DNA from: Tissierellia bacterium
Lineage (GTDB): Bacteria; Bacillota; Clostridia; Tissierellales; Tepidimicrobiaceae
DNA length: 56,337 nucleotides
Assembly: GCA_012728075.1 (NCBI GenBank)
Contig: JAAYFV010000024.1
Span: 1 to 56,337 of the forward strand
Reading direction: 5' to 3'
This document shows, piece after piece, positions 47,625-56,337 of the stretch. Under the pieces are notes generated by a model. It worked only from the letters and a program-made list of their open reading frames with translations. It ran no database searches and was not told where the DNA came from. Both the position numbers and the translations under genes were made by a program. Positions within the stretch are counted from its first letter, which is position 1. The number at the start of each line of letters is the position of its first letter.

Positions 47625-48095
47625 ATGGCAATTAGACAAATTAGATATATAGGTGATCCACTATTAAGAAAGGTATCACGGGAAGTAACGGAAATAGATG
47701 ATAGAATCAAGATATTATTAGAAGATATGGTAGATACCATGTACAAAGAAGAAGGTATTGGATTGGCTGCACCTCAAGTAGGAGTTTTAAGAAGGGTAGT
47801 TGTAATCGATGTAGGGGAAGGTGTTTTAAAATTAATAAATCCTGAATTAATATATGAAGAAGGAGAAAATATAGATATTGAGGGATGTTTAAGTGTTCCT
47901 AATAGAGCTGGAAAAGTTAAAAGGCCTGAAAAGGTCAAAGTGAAATATATAGATGAAACAGGAGAAGAAAAGGTTATTGAAGGAACTGGGCTATTGGCAA
48001 AAGCCCTTTGTCATGAAATAGATCATCTTGACGGCATACTGTTTATAGATAAGATGATAGAGGAAGTGGTAGTTGAGGAGGAAGAAGAGGAGTAG
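47625..48095 (+). CDS. def: Peptide deformylase
   Basis: Def removes the N-formyl group from new proteins. The 156-residue enzyme has all three motifs: [18 protein letters not shown] (metal Cys) and HEIDHLDG (two metal His and the catalytic Glu). The acidic tail is unusually Glu/Val-rich. Its stop lies inside the ribosome site of fmt, so the functionally paired genes are translationally coupled. Confidence 0.97.
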   Translation: MAIRQIRYIGDPLLRKVSREVTEIDDRIKILLEDMVDTMYKEEGIGLAAPQVGVLRRVVVIDVGEGVLKLINPELIYEEGENIDIEGCLSVPNRAGKVKRPEKVKVKYIDETGEEKVIEGTGLLAKALCHEIDHLDGILFIDKMIEEVVVEEEEEE

Positions 48096-48106
48096 GAGGT
48101 GATATA

Positions 48107-49036
48107 TTGGATATAGTATTTATGGGTTCACCAGAATTTGCAGTTCCTACTTTGGAAGCCCTATATGATAGAGGGCACAATATTTTATTAGTAATAACTC
48201 AAAAGGATAGGCCTAAGGGTAGAGGGAAGAAGCTAATGTCTACCCCTGTAAAGAAAAAGGCTTCGGAGTTAAATTTAAAAATATATCAACCAGAATCTGT
48301 TAATTCTAAAGAATCTATTAATATAATTAAAAGATTAAATCCAGACTGTATTGTAGTTGCTGCATATGGTCAAATACTTAAAAAAGGTATATTAGATATT
48401 CCTAAATATGGTTGTTTAAATGTTCATGCATCCCTTCTTCCCAAGTATAGAGGTGCTGCACCTATAAATTGGGCTATTATAGAAGGGGAGAAAGAAACAG
48501 GAATCACAATAATGGAAATGGACGAAGGGATGGACACAGGAGATATATTAAAATCTAAAGCTATACCTATTGAAGAGACTGATGATTCTGAATCTATTCA
48601 TGATAAGCTATCTATATTAGGCAGTCAGTTGATTTTAGAAACCCTAGAGGATATAAAAAATGATAATATACAAAAGATACCTCAAGATGAAAATCTAGCA
48701 ACTTATGCTCCTATGTTATCTAAAAAGACTGGAAAAATTGATTGGAATAATAAAGGGGAGAGGATTATTAACACTATAAGAGGCTTGAAACCTTGGCCCT
48801 CTGCTTATACTATTTATAAAGGACAAAATGTAAAAATACATGAAGCTGAAAAAACAGAAAAGTTTTCAGAAATGGCTAATGGTGTTGTGGTGAAGGTTTC
48901 ACAAGAAGGAATTTTTGTCAATTGCTCTGATAGTTGTATAGTCATCAAAGTATTGCAATTTCCAGGGAAAAAGAAACTTCATGTTTCAGAGTATTTGAAG
49001 GGTAATGATTTTGATGTTAATATAAAATTAGGTTAA
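48107..49036 (+). CDS. fmt: Methionyl-tRNA formyltransferase
   Basis: Fmt formylates initiator Met-tRNA. The 309-residue protein starts from TTG 48107 (DIVFMGSPEFAVPTLEAL) after GGAGGTGAT. The formyl-THF and catalytic core shows ASLLPKYRGAAPINWAII (Asn and His nearby) and MDEGMDTGDIL; the C-terminal OB-like domain has IRGLKPWPSAYT. Confidence 0.97.
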   Translation: MDIVFMGSPEFAVPTLEALYDRGHNILLVITQKDRPKGRGKKLMSTPVKKKASELNLKIYQPESVNSKESINIIKRLNPDCIVVAAYGQILKKGILDIPKYGCLNVHASLLPKYRGAAPINWAIIEGEKETGITIMEMDEGMDTGDILKSKAIPIEETDDSESIHDKLSILGSQLILETLEDIKNDNIQKIPQDENLATYAPMLSKKTGKIDWNNKGERIINTIRGLKPWPSAYTIYKGQNVKIHEAEKTEKFSEMANGVVVKVSQEGIFVNCSDSCIVIKVLQFPGKKKLHVSEYLKGNDFDVNIKLG

Positions 49037-49061
49037 TTTAGTTTAGAGAGGAGAGCTAAAT

Positions 49062-49737
49062 ATGTATGATGGTAATTGGATGCTATTTCTTTTTCCAGCG
49101 TTATTATTTGCAATCTATGCTCAAATCAAAGTATCCACATCTTTCAATAGGTATTTAAGAATAGCTAGTCGCTCTGGTTATACAGGTAGAGAGGTAGCTA
49201 GAATGATATTAGACAGGAATGGTCTATATGATGTAAGAATAGAACCTGTTGGAGGACAGCTTACAGACCATTATGATCCTAGAACTAAAGTGATAAGGCT
49301 ATCAAGGGATGTATATAATGGCAGCTCCATAGCAGCTGTATCTGTTGCAGCCCATGAGACAGGTCATGCATTGCAGCATGGGGAAGGGTATTTCCCTTTG
49401 ATATTGAGAAATAATATAGCACCTATTGTAAGTATAGCTTCTAGATTTATTTGGTTGCTAATCCTATTAGGGCTAGTTATAGAACCATTTTTTTTTGGAA
49501 TTGGGGATAATGTTGTATCTTGCTGTAGTATTATTTCAAGTTATCACATTGCCTGTTGAATTTAATGCTAGTAAAAGGGCCTTATATCAATTAGAAAATG
49601 GTATAATCTTTAAAGATGAAGTAAAAGCCTCTAAAGATGTTTTGACTGCTGCAGCTTTAACTTATGTAGCGGCTACATTAGTGGCTATAGGTCAATTATT
49701 GCGTTTGCTTAGCATATCTAATAGAAATAGAGATTAA
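49062..49737 (+). pseudogene. YugP-type zinc metallopeptidase interrupted by a frameshift
   Basis: Two overlapping frames together encode one membrane-bound neutral zinc metallopeptidase. Frame 1 (49062-49559) has a membrane helix, DVRIEPVGGQLTDHYDPRTK and the HExxH site in AAHETGHALQH, then a second hydrophobic helix. Frame 2 (readable from 49495 to 49737) continues the family pattern with FQVITLPVEFNASKRALYQLE. The switch is at a run of nine T, 49488-49496; with eight T the frames join into about 225 residues, the usual size. This may be a sequence error, true mutation or slippage. Frame 1 alone would keep the active site but lose the C-terminal membrane part. Confidence 0.85.
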
Positions 49738-49741
49738 ATGG

Positions 49742-49767
49742 TTTTGCCTGGTATATACCAGGCAAAA
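49742..49767 (+). repeat. Perfect 26-base palindrome before rsmB
   Basis: TTTTGCCTGGTAT is followed directly by its reverse complement ATACCAGGCAAAA. As RNA it gives a 10-bp stem with loop TATATA. Only a weak T tract follows, so terminator function is uncertain; a DNA operator is also possible. Confidence 0.75.
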
Positions 49768-49790
49768 TAACTTTATTGGAGGAATAAAAT

Positions 49791-51128
49791 ATGAATGCTA
49801 GAGAGATTGCTTTAAATATACTTAAAGATATAGATATTAAAGGAGCATATTCCAATTATTCTATCAAAAAACACATAACAGATGAAGTTCCCATTAAAGA
49901 TGAAAACTTCATTAGAGAAATTGTATATGGAGTAGTTGAGAATAGATTATATATCGATTATATAATATCAAAAGCTTCAAATATTAAGATGAAGAAAATC
50001 CATTCTACTATACTAGAGATATTGAGGATGGGAGTATATCAAATGGTGTTTATGGATAAAATACCAGACAGTGCTGCAGTAAATGAAGCAGTTATTTTAT
50101 CGAAAAAATATGGGCATCAAGGTGTTAGTGGCTTTGTAAATGGTGTATTGCGAAATATTTCAAGAAACAAAGAAGTATATAAAAAAATAGATAAAACAAA
50201 TAGATTGGATTACCTATCTATTAAATATTCCTATCCTAAATGGATACTTAAAAAATGGATTAGTGATTATGGAGAGAAATTTACAGAAAAACTGTGTGAG
50301 GCAAATAACAAAAAACCTTTATTAAACTTGAGAGTGAATACATTAAAGACCAATAGGGAAGATTTGATACACAGATTAGGAGAATATGGATATACTGTCT
50401 ATAAAACAAAATATGCAAGAGATGGAATTGTGGTTGAAAATCCTAGACGAATTACCGAAATAGAAGAATTTAAGCAAGGTTTTTTTACTATCCAAGATGA
50501 AAGCAGTATGTTGGTAGGACAAATAGCAAATCCTAAAAAACAAAGCAATATATTAGATCTATGTAGTGCTCCTGGAGGTAAAGCTACCCATATGGCACAG
50601 ATTATGGATAATCAAGGGCATATAAGGAGTAGGGATATTTACGAGCATAAACTTCGTTTGATTCGTGAAAATGCTCAAAGATTAGGAATAGATATAATAA
50701 GCACAGAAATTCATGATGCAAGGATACTAGATGAAGACTTAATAGGAAAGATGGATTATTGCCTTGTAGATGCCCCTTGTTCTGGTTTGGGAATTATTAG
50801 AAGAAGACCAGAAATAAAGTGGAATAGGAAGGAAGAGGGCATTGATGCCTTGAAAGAAATGCAATTAAAAATATTGAATAATGCAAAACAATATATAAAA
50901 TCTGGTGGGATAATTATATATAGCACTTGTACCATTTCTAAGGATGAAAATGAAAAGGTAATCAACAGTTTCTTAACTGAAAACAAGAATTTAAAACTAA
51001 TGGGTTTTAAAGATTTAATTTGTGATATACAATATATGGACACCTCTAGAGAAGGGTATATACAACTTTTTCCCCATATACATGGTACTGATGGTTTTTT
51101 TATTGCTAAAATAGTAAAAGATTTATAG
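49791..51128 (+). CDS. rsmB: 16S rRNA (cytosine-967-C5)-methyltransferase RsmB
   Basis: RsmB methylates C967 of 16S rRNA. The 445-residue protein has an N-terminal NusB-like domain (REIALNILKDIDIKGAYSN, SAAVNEAVILSKKYGHQGVS), then the SAM domain ILDLCSAPGGKATHMAQ and both active-site cysteines, in VDAPCSGLGIIRRRPE and YSTCTISKDENEK. ATG 49791 follows TGGAGGAA. Confidence 0.96.
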   Translation: MNAREIALNILKDIDIKGAYSNYSIKKHITDEVPIKDENFIREIVYGVVENRLYIDYIISKASNIKMKKIHSTILEILRMGVYQMVFMDKIPDSAAVNEAVILSKKYGHQGVSGFVNGVLRNISRNKEVYKKIDKTNRLDYLSIKYSYPKWILKKWISDYGEKFTEKLCEANNKKPLLNLRVNTLKTNREDLIHRLGEYGYTVYKTKYARDGIVVENPRRITEIEEFKQGFFTIQDESSMLVGQIANPKKQSNILDLCSAPGGKATHMAQIMDNQGHIRSRDIYEHKLRLIRENAQRLGIDIISTEIHDARILDEDLIGKMDYCLVDAPCSGLGIIRRRPEIKWNRKEEGIDALKEMQLKILNNAKQYIKSGGIIIYSTCTISKDENEKVINSFLTENKNLKLMGFKDLICDIQYMDTSREGYIQLFPHIHGTDGFFIAKIVKDL

Positions 51129-51146
51129 TTAATATTTTGTTTATTA

Positions 51147-51155
51147 TGGTATAAT
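51147..51155 (+). promoter_or_regulatory. Extended -10 promoter candidate for rlmN
   Basis: TGGTATAAT lies in the 58-base gap between rsmB and rlmN, about 30 bases before the start codon. No clear -35 box is seen. Confidence 0.42.
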
Positions 51156-51186
51156 ATTTAATTAAGAATACATATGAGGTGGTTTT

Positions 51187-52227
51187 TTGACTAAGATAGA
51201 ATTAAATAGCCTGACTTTGGAAGAGCTTGAAAAATATATGTTTATTATTGGTGAAAAAAAATATAGGGGAGAACAGTTATTCAGATATATTCATGATAAT
51301 CAGGGTAATGAGATATTGGATATAACCGTATTTTCCAAAGGATTGCGGGACAAGCTTGAAAGGTTAGGGAAAATTAGCCAGATGGAGGTTTTCAAAAGAT
51401 TTGATTCCAAATTAGATTCTACTAAAAAGTATTTGTTTTTATTAGAGGATAACAATATTATTGAAGGAGTAGCTATGGAATATGAACATGGCTGGACTGC
51501 ATGCATATCAACTCAAGTAGGTTGTAGAATGGGCTGTGCCTTTTGTGCGTCCACCAAAGAAGGATTGGTTAGAAATTTATCAGCAGGAGAAATGGCTAAT
51601 CAGATATATACTATGGAGAAGGATTTAAATATTAGGATAAATAATATAGTCTTGATGGGTAGTGGAGAACCTTTAGATAATTATGAGAATATACTAAAGT
51701 TTATAAAAATTATACATGATGAAAAAGGACATAACACTAGCTATAGGAATATAACTCTCTCCACTTGTGGTATTGTTCCTAAAATATATGCTTTAGCAGA
51801 TGAAGGCTTACCAATAACATTATCTATATCCCTTCACTCCCCTTTCGATGAGATTAGAAAAAAGATAATGCCTATTGGCAGTAAATACACCATTGAAAAT
51901 ATAATAAAAGCTTGTAAATATTATCATGATAGAACTAGTAGAAGGATTACCATAGAGTATACTCTTATAGAAGGTGTTAACGATAGCCTTGAGGATATTA
52001 ACCAGTTAAAAGAGGTTTTGCATAATTTAAATTGTCATGTAAATTTAATACCATTAAATCCAATTAAAGAATTTGACAAAGTTAGATCATCTAACTCAAA
52101 TATTAATAGATTTAAAAGAGAATTAAATAAGTCAAATATTTCTACCACTATTCGCAAGGAAATGGGCGGGGATATCAATGCTGCATGTGGTCAGTTGCGA
52201 AGAAGGTACACAGGGGATATTCGTTAA
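51187..52227 (+). CDS. rlmN: 23S rRNA/tRNA adenine C2-methyltransferase RlmN
   Basis: RlmN is the radical SAM enzyme that methylates A2503 of 23S rRNA and A37 of some tRNAs. The cluster motif is in QVGCRMGCAFCASTKEG, with MGSGEPLDNYENI and the C-terminal catalytic Cys in NAACGQLRRRY. The second conserved Cys is in LSTCGIVPK. The TTG start at 51187 follows GAGGTGG and gives 346 residues. It heads the conserved rlmN-stp-prkC-rsgA-rpe order. Confidence 0.96.
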   Translation: MTKIELNSLTLEELEKYMFIIGEKKYRGEQLFRYIHDNQGNEILDITVFSKGLRDKLERLGKISQMEVFKRFDSKLDSTKKYLFLLEDNNIIEGVAMEYEHGWTACISTQVGCRMGCAFCASTKEGLVRNLSAGEMANQIYTMEKDLNIRINNIVLMGSGEPLDNYENILKFIKIIHDEKGHNTSYRNITLSTCGIVPKIYALADEGLPITLSISLHSPFDEIRKKIMPIGSKYTIENIIKACKYYHDRTSRRITIEYTLIEGVNDSLEDINQLKEVLHNLNCHVNLIPLNPIKEFDKVRSSNSNINRFKRELNKSNISTTIRKEMGGDINAACGQLRRRYTGDIR

Positions 52228-52253
52228 AGCTTTGATATGTGAGGTGAGTCAAT

Positions 52254-52970
52254 GTGGAAATTGGTATAAAAACGGATACAGGAAAGCTTAGAAATAATAA
52301 CCAAGATGCTTATTATGCAAATTACCCTTTGTTTATCGTAGCAGATGGTATGGGAGGGCACAGAGCTGGAGAAGTTGCAAGTAGTATGGCTGTTGAGATA
52401 ATAAGCAATGTTTTTACAGTTGATTCTTCAGACTTTTATTTTGATGATAATATAATAAATAGGATAAAAAGTTCCATATATAAGGCAAATGAGGAGATTT
52501 ATAATAGTTCTATTAAGGATGAAAAGTATTCAGGCATGGGTACAACTGTTACTTTAGCCTATATTATGGATAACAAGATATTTATTGGGCATGTAGGTGA
52601 TAGTAGAGCTTATATATATAGGCAAGACGAATTATCTCAAATAACAGTAGACCATTCCTTGGTAGAAGAACTTATAAAAAATGGAACTATAAGTAAAGAA
52701 GAGGCTAAATACCATCCTCAAAGAAATATAATTACTAGAGCAGTAGGTACTAGTAAGGATATACAAATAGATGTAAATATAATTACAAAAGAGAAGGGTG
52801 ATATACTTTTGTTAAGCACTGATGGATTGACTAGTATGTTAGATGATGATGAGATAAAAAATACTATAGCTTTATACGATGATGTTCAAATTGTATGCGA
52901 TGAACTGGTAAAGCTTTCTAATGACAGAGGCGGATATGACAACATAACCGTTATGGCGATAAAATTCTAG
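52254..52970 (+). CDS. stp: PP2C-family Ser/Thr protein phosphatase
   Basis: The partner phosphatase (Stp/PrpC) of the PrkC kinase. The 238-residue enzyme carries the metal-binding motifs KTDTGKLRNNNQDAYY, VADGMGGHRAGEVAS, GHVGDSRAYIYR, LLSTDGLTSML and GGYDNITVM. The GTG start at 52254 is used because the overlapping ATG at 52252 is in another frame and stops at once. prkC begins 18 bases later. Confidence 0.95.
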   Translation: MEIGIKTDTGKLRNNNQDAYYANYPLFIVADGMGGHRAGEVASSMAVEIISNVFTVDSSDFYFDDNIINRIKSSIYKANEEIYNSSIKDEKYSGMGTTVTLAYIMDNKIFIGHVGDSRAYIYRQDELSQITVDHSLVEELIKNGTISKEEAKYHPQRNIITRAVGTSKDIQIDVNIITKEKGDILLLSTDGLTSMLDDDEIKNTIALYDDVQIVCDELVKLSNDRGGYDNITVMAIKF

Positions 52971-52988
52971 TTAAGCGAGGTGATAATT

Positions 52989-54932
52989 ATGATTGGAACT
53001 GTACTAGGTAATAGATATGAGATAATTGAGAAGATTGGTGAAGGTGGAATGGCCTATGTTTATAAAGCTAGGTGTAGGCTTTTAAATAGGAATGTAGCAA
53101 TAAAAGTATTGAGGGAAGAATTTGTAAATGATGAAGAATTTGTAAAAAAGTTTAGAAGGGAATCTCAAGCAGCAGCTAGTTTATCCCATCCTAATATTGT
53201 CAATGTTTATGATGTTGGAGTAGAGGAAATCCAAGGAAGATCTATTCACTATATAGTTATGGAGTATATTAAAGGGAAAACCCTAAAAGAGATTATTAGG
53301 GAAAAAGGTAAATTATCTGTAGATGAAACTTTAGATTATTCAATGCAAATAGCAGAAGCATTAGAACATGCCCATAAGAATCATATAGTTCATAGGGATA
53401 TAAAACCTCATAATATTATGATAACTGACGATGGCAGAGTCAAGGTAACGGATTTTGGAATTGCTAGAGCAGCTACAACTTCTACTGTTACTAACTCAAC
53501 TAATGTAATTGGTTCTGTCCACTATTTTTCACCTGAGCAGGCTAGAGGTGGATATACCGATGAGAAGTCCGATATATATTCTTTGGGAATTGTTATGTAT
53601 GAGATGATAACGGGGAAGGTACCCTATGAAGGAGATAGCCCTATTTCTGTAGCTTTAAAACATATTGAAGGGGAGATACAGCCTCCTAGAGAAGTAGATA
53701 GTACAGTACCTGTTGGTTTAGAAAAAGTTATAATGAAATGTGTACAAAAAAATCAGTTTGATAGATATAAAAGTGCAAGGGATTTACTATATGATTTAAA
53801 TAGATTGAAGTTTTCTGGTGTTGAAAATCTTATGGATAACACAACTATGGTTGAATCTCCAACTCAGATTATGCCAAAGATAGAAAACGAGGATGTGGAA
53901 CATATGAAAAAACAAAAGGCTAAAAAGAAGGCCAAAAATAAAGGTAATGGTGGGCTGAAACCAGTTCTATTGGCTATATTGCTTGCGTTTATAGTTACTG
54001 GTTCTATAGCATTAGGTTTTTTTAAATTAAAAGATTTTTTTATAGTTGCTGAGGCTATAGTACCTGATCTAGTTGGTATGCATGTAGATGATGCAGAAGT
54101 GGAATTAGAAAAAGATGGTTTAAAATTAAAGATAGATAAGGAAATATTTAGTAGTGAGTTTGATGAAGGTGAGATAGTTTCTCAAAATGTTAAGGCGGGA
54201 GAGAAGGTTAAAAAAGGCTTTACCATTGGAGTTACTGTTAGCAAAGGTAGTGAGCTTGTAAAGGTACCAAATTTAATTAATAGAAACATAACAGAGATAG
54301 ATGCTATATTAAGTGAATATAATTTAGGTGAAGGGGAGGTTAAATATCAATATAGTGATACAGTAGAACCTAATATCATAATGAATCAATCACCAGAACC
54401 TTACACAGAAGTGGAAATAGGAACTAAAATAGATATAGTGGTGAGTAAAGGGCCAGAAAACAAGCCAGTATTAATGCCTAAGCTTGTTGGATTAAAGGTG
54501 AAAGATGCTGAAAATGCTCTTAAAGCATTTAATTTGAATAGAGGTCAAAAGATAGAGAAACCAAGTGATGAATATCCAGAAGGATATGTAATATGGCAAA
54601 GCGTAGAACCTGGAGTAGCTGTGGAACCAAATACTTCCGTTGATATACATGTAAGTACTGGTCCTGAAGAAGTACCAGAGGAAGAAGAGCCCATAGAAGT
54701 ACCCGATAAGGAAGTCCCATTTAATTTAAAATTAACCCTTCCCCATGATGGTGCAGAAGTACAAATAAGGATAGACAGAATTCAAGATGGAGTTAAGGAT
54801 ACTATGTATGATAATATTCATATAGCTGATGGGAATACTTTAAAAATTCCTCTAAAGGGAAAATTAGATGCTCAATTTGAAATTTATTATGATGGAGAGT
54901 TTAAGGAAAGATTTTCTCATCCAGATAAATAA
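52989..54932 (+). CDS. prkC: PASTA-domain Ser/Thr protein kinase PrkC
   Basis: A membrane kinase that senses muropeptides and lipid II. The 647-residue protein has the Hanks kinase domain (GEGGMAYVYKA, VAIKVLREE, HRDIKPHNIMI, DFGIARA), a basic juxtamembrane stretch (KKQKAKKKAKNKG), one membrane helix (~residues 325-348) and three PASTA repeats (IVPDLVGMHVDDAEVELE, VKVPNLINRNITEIDAIL, VLMPKLVGLKVKDAENAL). A C-terminal beta domain of about 80 residues follows. In spore-formers PrkC also links muropeptides to germination. ATG 52989 follows GAGGTGAT. Confidence 0.97.
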   Translation: MIGTVLGNRYEIIEKIGEGGMAYVYKARCRLLNRNVAIKVLREEFVNDEEFVKKFRRESQAAASLSHPNIVNVYDVGVEEIQGRSIHYIVMEYIKGKTLKEIIREKGKLSVDETLDYSMQIAEALEHAHKNHIVHRDIKPHNIMITDDGRVKVTDFGIARAATTSTVTNSTNVIGSVHYFSPEQARGGYTDEKSDIYSLGIVMYEMITGKVPYEGDSPISVALKHIEGEIQPPREVDSTVPVGLEKVIMKCVQKNQFDRYKSARDLLYDLNRLKFSGVENLMDNTTMVESPTQIMPKIENEDVEHMKKQKAKKKAKNKGNGGLKPVLLAILLAFIVTGSIALGFFKLKDFFIVAEAIVPDLVGMHVDDAEVELEKDGLKLKIDKEIFSSEFDEGEIVSQNVKAGEKVKKGFTIGVTVSKGSELVKVPNLINRNITEIDAILSEYNLGEGEVKYQYSDTVEPNIIMNQSPEPYTEVEIGTKIDIVVSKGPENKPVLMPKLVGLKVKDAENALKAFNLNRGQKIEKPSDEYPEGYVIWQSVEPGVAVEPNTSVDIHVSTGPEEVPEEEEPIEVPDKEVPFNLKLTLPHDGAEVQIRIDRIQDGVKDTMYDNIHIADGNTLKIPLKGKLDAQFEIYYDGEFKERFSHPDK

Positions 54933-54943
54933 GGAGGTCATAC

Positions 54944-55822
54944 ATGTTACGTGGTAGAATCATCAAAGGGGTAGGCGGGTTTTATTATGTTGAAACAAGC
55001 AATGGAATTTACGAGTGTAGAGCTAGGGGATTATTTCGTAAAAAAAATATTACCCCTTTAGTAGGAGATGAGGTTTTAATAAGAGTAAATGATAATGATA
55101 ATACAGGATATATTGAGGAAATAATGGAGAGGAGTTCTCAGCTTACAAGACCTCCCGTTGCTAATGTAACACAAGCAATAATAGTAATGAGTGTAAAAGA
55201 GCCAGATATAAATTATTGGTTATTAGATAGATTTTTAGTAATGGCTGAGCACGAAGAGCTGAATACTTTAATCTGTATAAATAAAATTGATTTAGCAGAG
55301 ATTAAGGAGTTAGAGGTAATATCTAATATATATACAAATGCTGGATATAGGATTATTATGACTAGTGCAAAGACCAATGAAGGAATAAAAGAATTAAAAA
55401 GTTTATTAGAAAACAATATTACCGTTTTTGCAGGTCCTTCAGGTGTAGGCAAGTCCTCTTTACTGAATAAAATAGATAAAAAACTAAATCTTAAAACTGG
55501 AGAAATCAGTAAAAAGACTGCCCGAGGAAAACATACAACAAGACATGTGGAGCTTATAGATATAGATTATCATAGCTATGTATTGGATACTCCTGGGTTT
55601 AGCTCTTTAAATTTAAATTTTATTAAAGAAGAAGTACAATTAGGGAGATGTTTTAGAGAAATAAATAGGTATAGTCATAAATGTAAATTTATTGGTTGTC
55701 TTCATTACAAAGAACCAGATTGTGAAGTGAAAAGGCAGGTAGAGAAGGGGAATATATACAAAACAAGATATGAAAACTATATAAGTTTTTTAGAGGAAAT
55801 AAGAAACATTAGGAGGTATTGA
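54944..55822 (+). CDS. rsgA: Ribosome small-subunit GTPase RsgA
   Basis: RsgA is a circularly permuted GTPase in late 30S maturation. The 292-residue protein has an OB fold ([19 protein letters not shown]), permuted G motifs ICINKIDL (G4), then [14 protein letters not shown] (G1) and DTPGFSSL (G3), and a C-terminal zinc site with [14 protein letters not shown]. It lies between prkC and rpe as in Bacillus, and its activity can be phosphoregulated by PrkC in other species. Confidence 0.97.
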   Translation: MLRGRIIKGVGGFYYVETSNGIYECRARGLFRKKNITPLVGDEVLIRVNDNDNTGYIEEIMERSSQLTRPPVANVTQAIIVMSVKEPDINYWLLDRFLVMAEHEELNTLICINKIDLAEIKELEVISNIYTNAGYRIIMTSAKTNEGIKELKSLLENNITVFAGPSGVGKSSLLNKIDKKLNLKTGEISKKTARGKHTTRHVELIDIDYHSYVLDTPGFSSLNLNFIKEEVQLGRCFREINRYSHKCKFIGCLHYKEPDCEVKRQVEKGNIYKTRYENYISFLEEIRNIRRY

Positions 55823-55823
55823 C

Positions 55824-56337
55824 ATGCTGAAGGTTTCACCGTCTATTTTATCAGCAGATTTTGGAAATTTAAAGGAAGAAATATTATCCTTAGAAAAAGG
55901 AGGGGCAGATTATATCCATATAGATGTGATGGACGGAATTTATGTACCCAATATTACATTTGGGCCACCTGTAATTAAACAGATAAGAAATATTAGCCAT
56001 ACTCCTTTTGATGTTCATTTGATGATTGATAGACCAGAAAGGTATATCAAAGATTTCGTTGATGCTGGTGCTGATATTATTACTATACATGAGGAAGCTA
56101 CCATCCACTTACATAGGGTGATTCAACAGATAAAATCCTATGGAGTAAAGGCTGGTGTTGCACTGAATCCATCAACTCCTTTAGATAATATAAAGTATGT
56201 ACTGGATTATGTAGATATGGTACTTATTATGACAGTAAATCCAGGCTTTGGTGGTCAAAAATTTATAGGTTCTATGGAAAGGAAGATTAAGGATTTAAGA
56301 AATATTATAGATGACAGGAATCTAGATGTATTAATAG
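55824..56337 (+). CDS. rpe: Ribulose-phosphate 3-epimerase (3' end outside window)
   Basis: The first 171 codons are visible and the frame is open at the right edge. Rpe interconverts ribulose and xylulose 5-phosphates. It begins [18 protein letters not shown], then [18 protein letters not shown] with metal and catalytic Asp, [13 protein letters not shown], and [15 protein letters not shown] 55824 follows TAGGAGG, one base after the rsgA stop. Confidence 0.96.
   Translation, partial: MLKVSPSILSADFGNLKEEILSLEKGGADYIHIDVMDGIYVPNITFGPPVIKQIRNISHTPFDVHLMIDRPERYIKDFVDAGADIITIHEEATIHLHRVIQQIKSYGVKAGVALNPSTPLDNIKYVLDYVDMVLIMTVNPGFGGQKFIGSMERKIKDLRNIIDDRNLDVLI

Overview
This 56 kb window is a strongly AT-rich stretch of chromosome from a spore-forming anaerobe of the Firmicutes, class Clostridia in the broad sense. 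The evidence is the very A/T-biased codon use, frequent TTG and GTG starts behind strong GGAGG Shine-Dalgarno (SD) sites, the sporulation genes spoIVA and bofC-like plus a SpoIID-domain protein, the SCIFF ribosomal peptide with its radical SAM maturase, and the clostridial gene orders ruvCAB-queA-tgt-yajC, ylmEFGH-divIVA and rlmN-stp-prkC-rsgA-rpe. A Tissierella-like lineage is a guess from gene neighbourhoods only. It is core genome: I see no prophage, insertion sequence, CRISPR array or integrated island.

Layout. 1-11.2 kb: bofC-like tail, ruvC-ruvA-ruvB, a DUF2905 protein, a secreted SpoIID-domain protein, queA, tgt, yajC, a small TIGR04086-type membrane protein, SCIFF peptide and maturase, secD-secF. 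11.3-24.9 kb: a LapA-like protein, RecJ-like nuclease, rel, dtd, a metallo-hydrolase, an unlisted 56-residue HTH-like protein, hemZ, a T-box leader with aspS, tcdA, an RseC-like protein and a CsoR-type regulator; then a two-gene ThrE-type exporter on the minus strand, divergent from glyA. 25-31 kb: DUF512 radical SAM-like protein, der, plsY, gpsA, spoIVA and a minus-strand tRNA-Pro(GGG). 31.2-36.7 kb: a membrane-anchored protein with an LSm-like tail, an HlyD-like adaptor, the division cluster ylmE-sepF-ylmG-ylmH-divIVA and a DAHP synthase. 36.8-41.5 kb: a 44-codon hydrophobic ORF, a DksA-type zinc-finger protein, lspA, rluD, pyrR and, convergent, rqcH. 41.9-56.3 kb: one long same-strand run: yicC, remA, gmk, rpoZ, coaBC, priA, def, fmt, a frameshifted zinc metallopeptidase, rsmB, rlmN, stp, prkC, rsgA and the start of rpe.

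The genes serve Holliday-junction processing, tRNA and rRNA modification, protein export, the stringent response, cell division, nucleotide and CoA supply, protein start and finish, and Ser/Thr phosphosignalling. Regulation that can be read directly includes an aspS T-box with an Asp GAC specifier behind a perfect TTGACA-17-TATAAT promoter, several intrinsic terminators, a perfect 18-base tandem repeat with a 21-base period upstream of glyA, and three leaders in which an inverted repeat pairs with the ribosome binding site of a small gene.

The most useful second-look items are the hairpin-occluded small genes, the T9-tract frameshift in the metallopeptidase, the glyA operator-like repeat, the LSm-like membrane protein beside the HlyD/division cluster, and the hairpin between SCIFF and its maturase. 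I did not find a clearly new multi-gene system.
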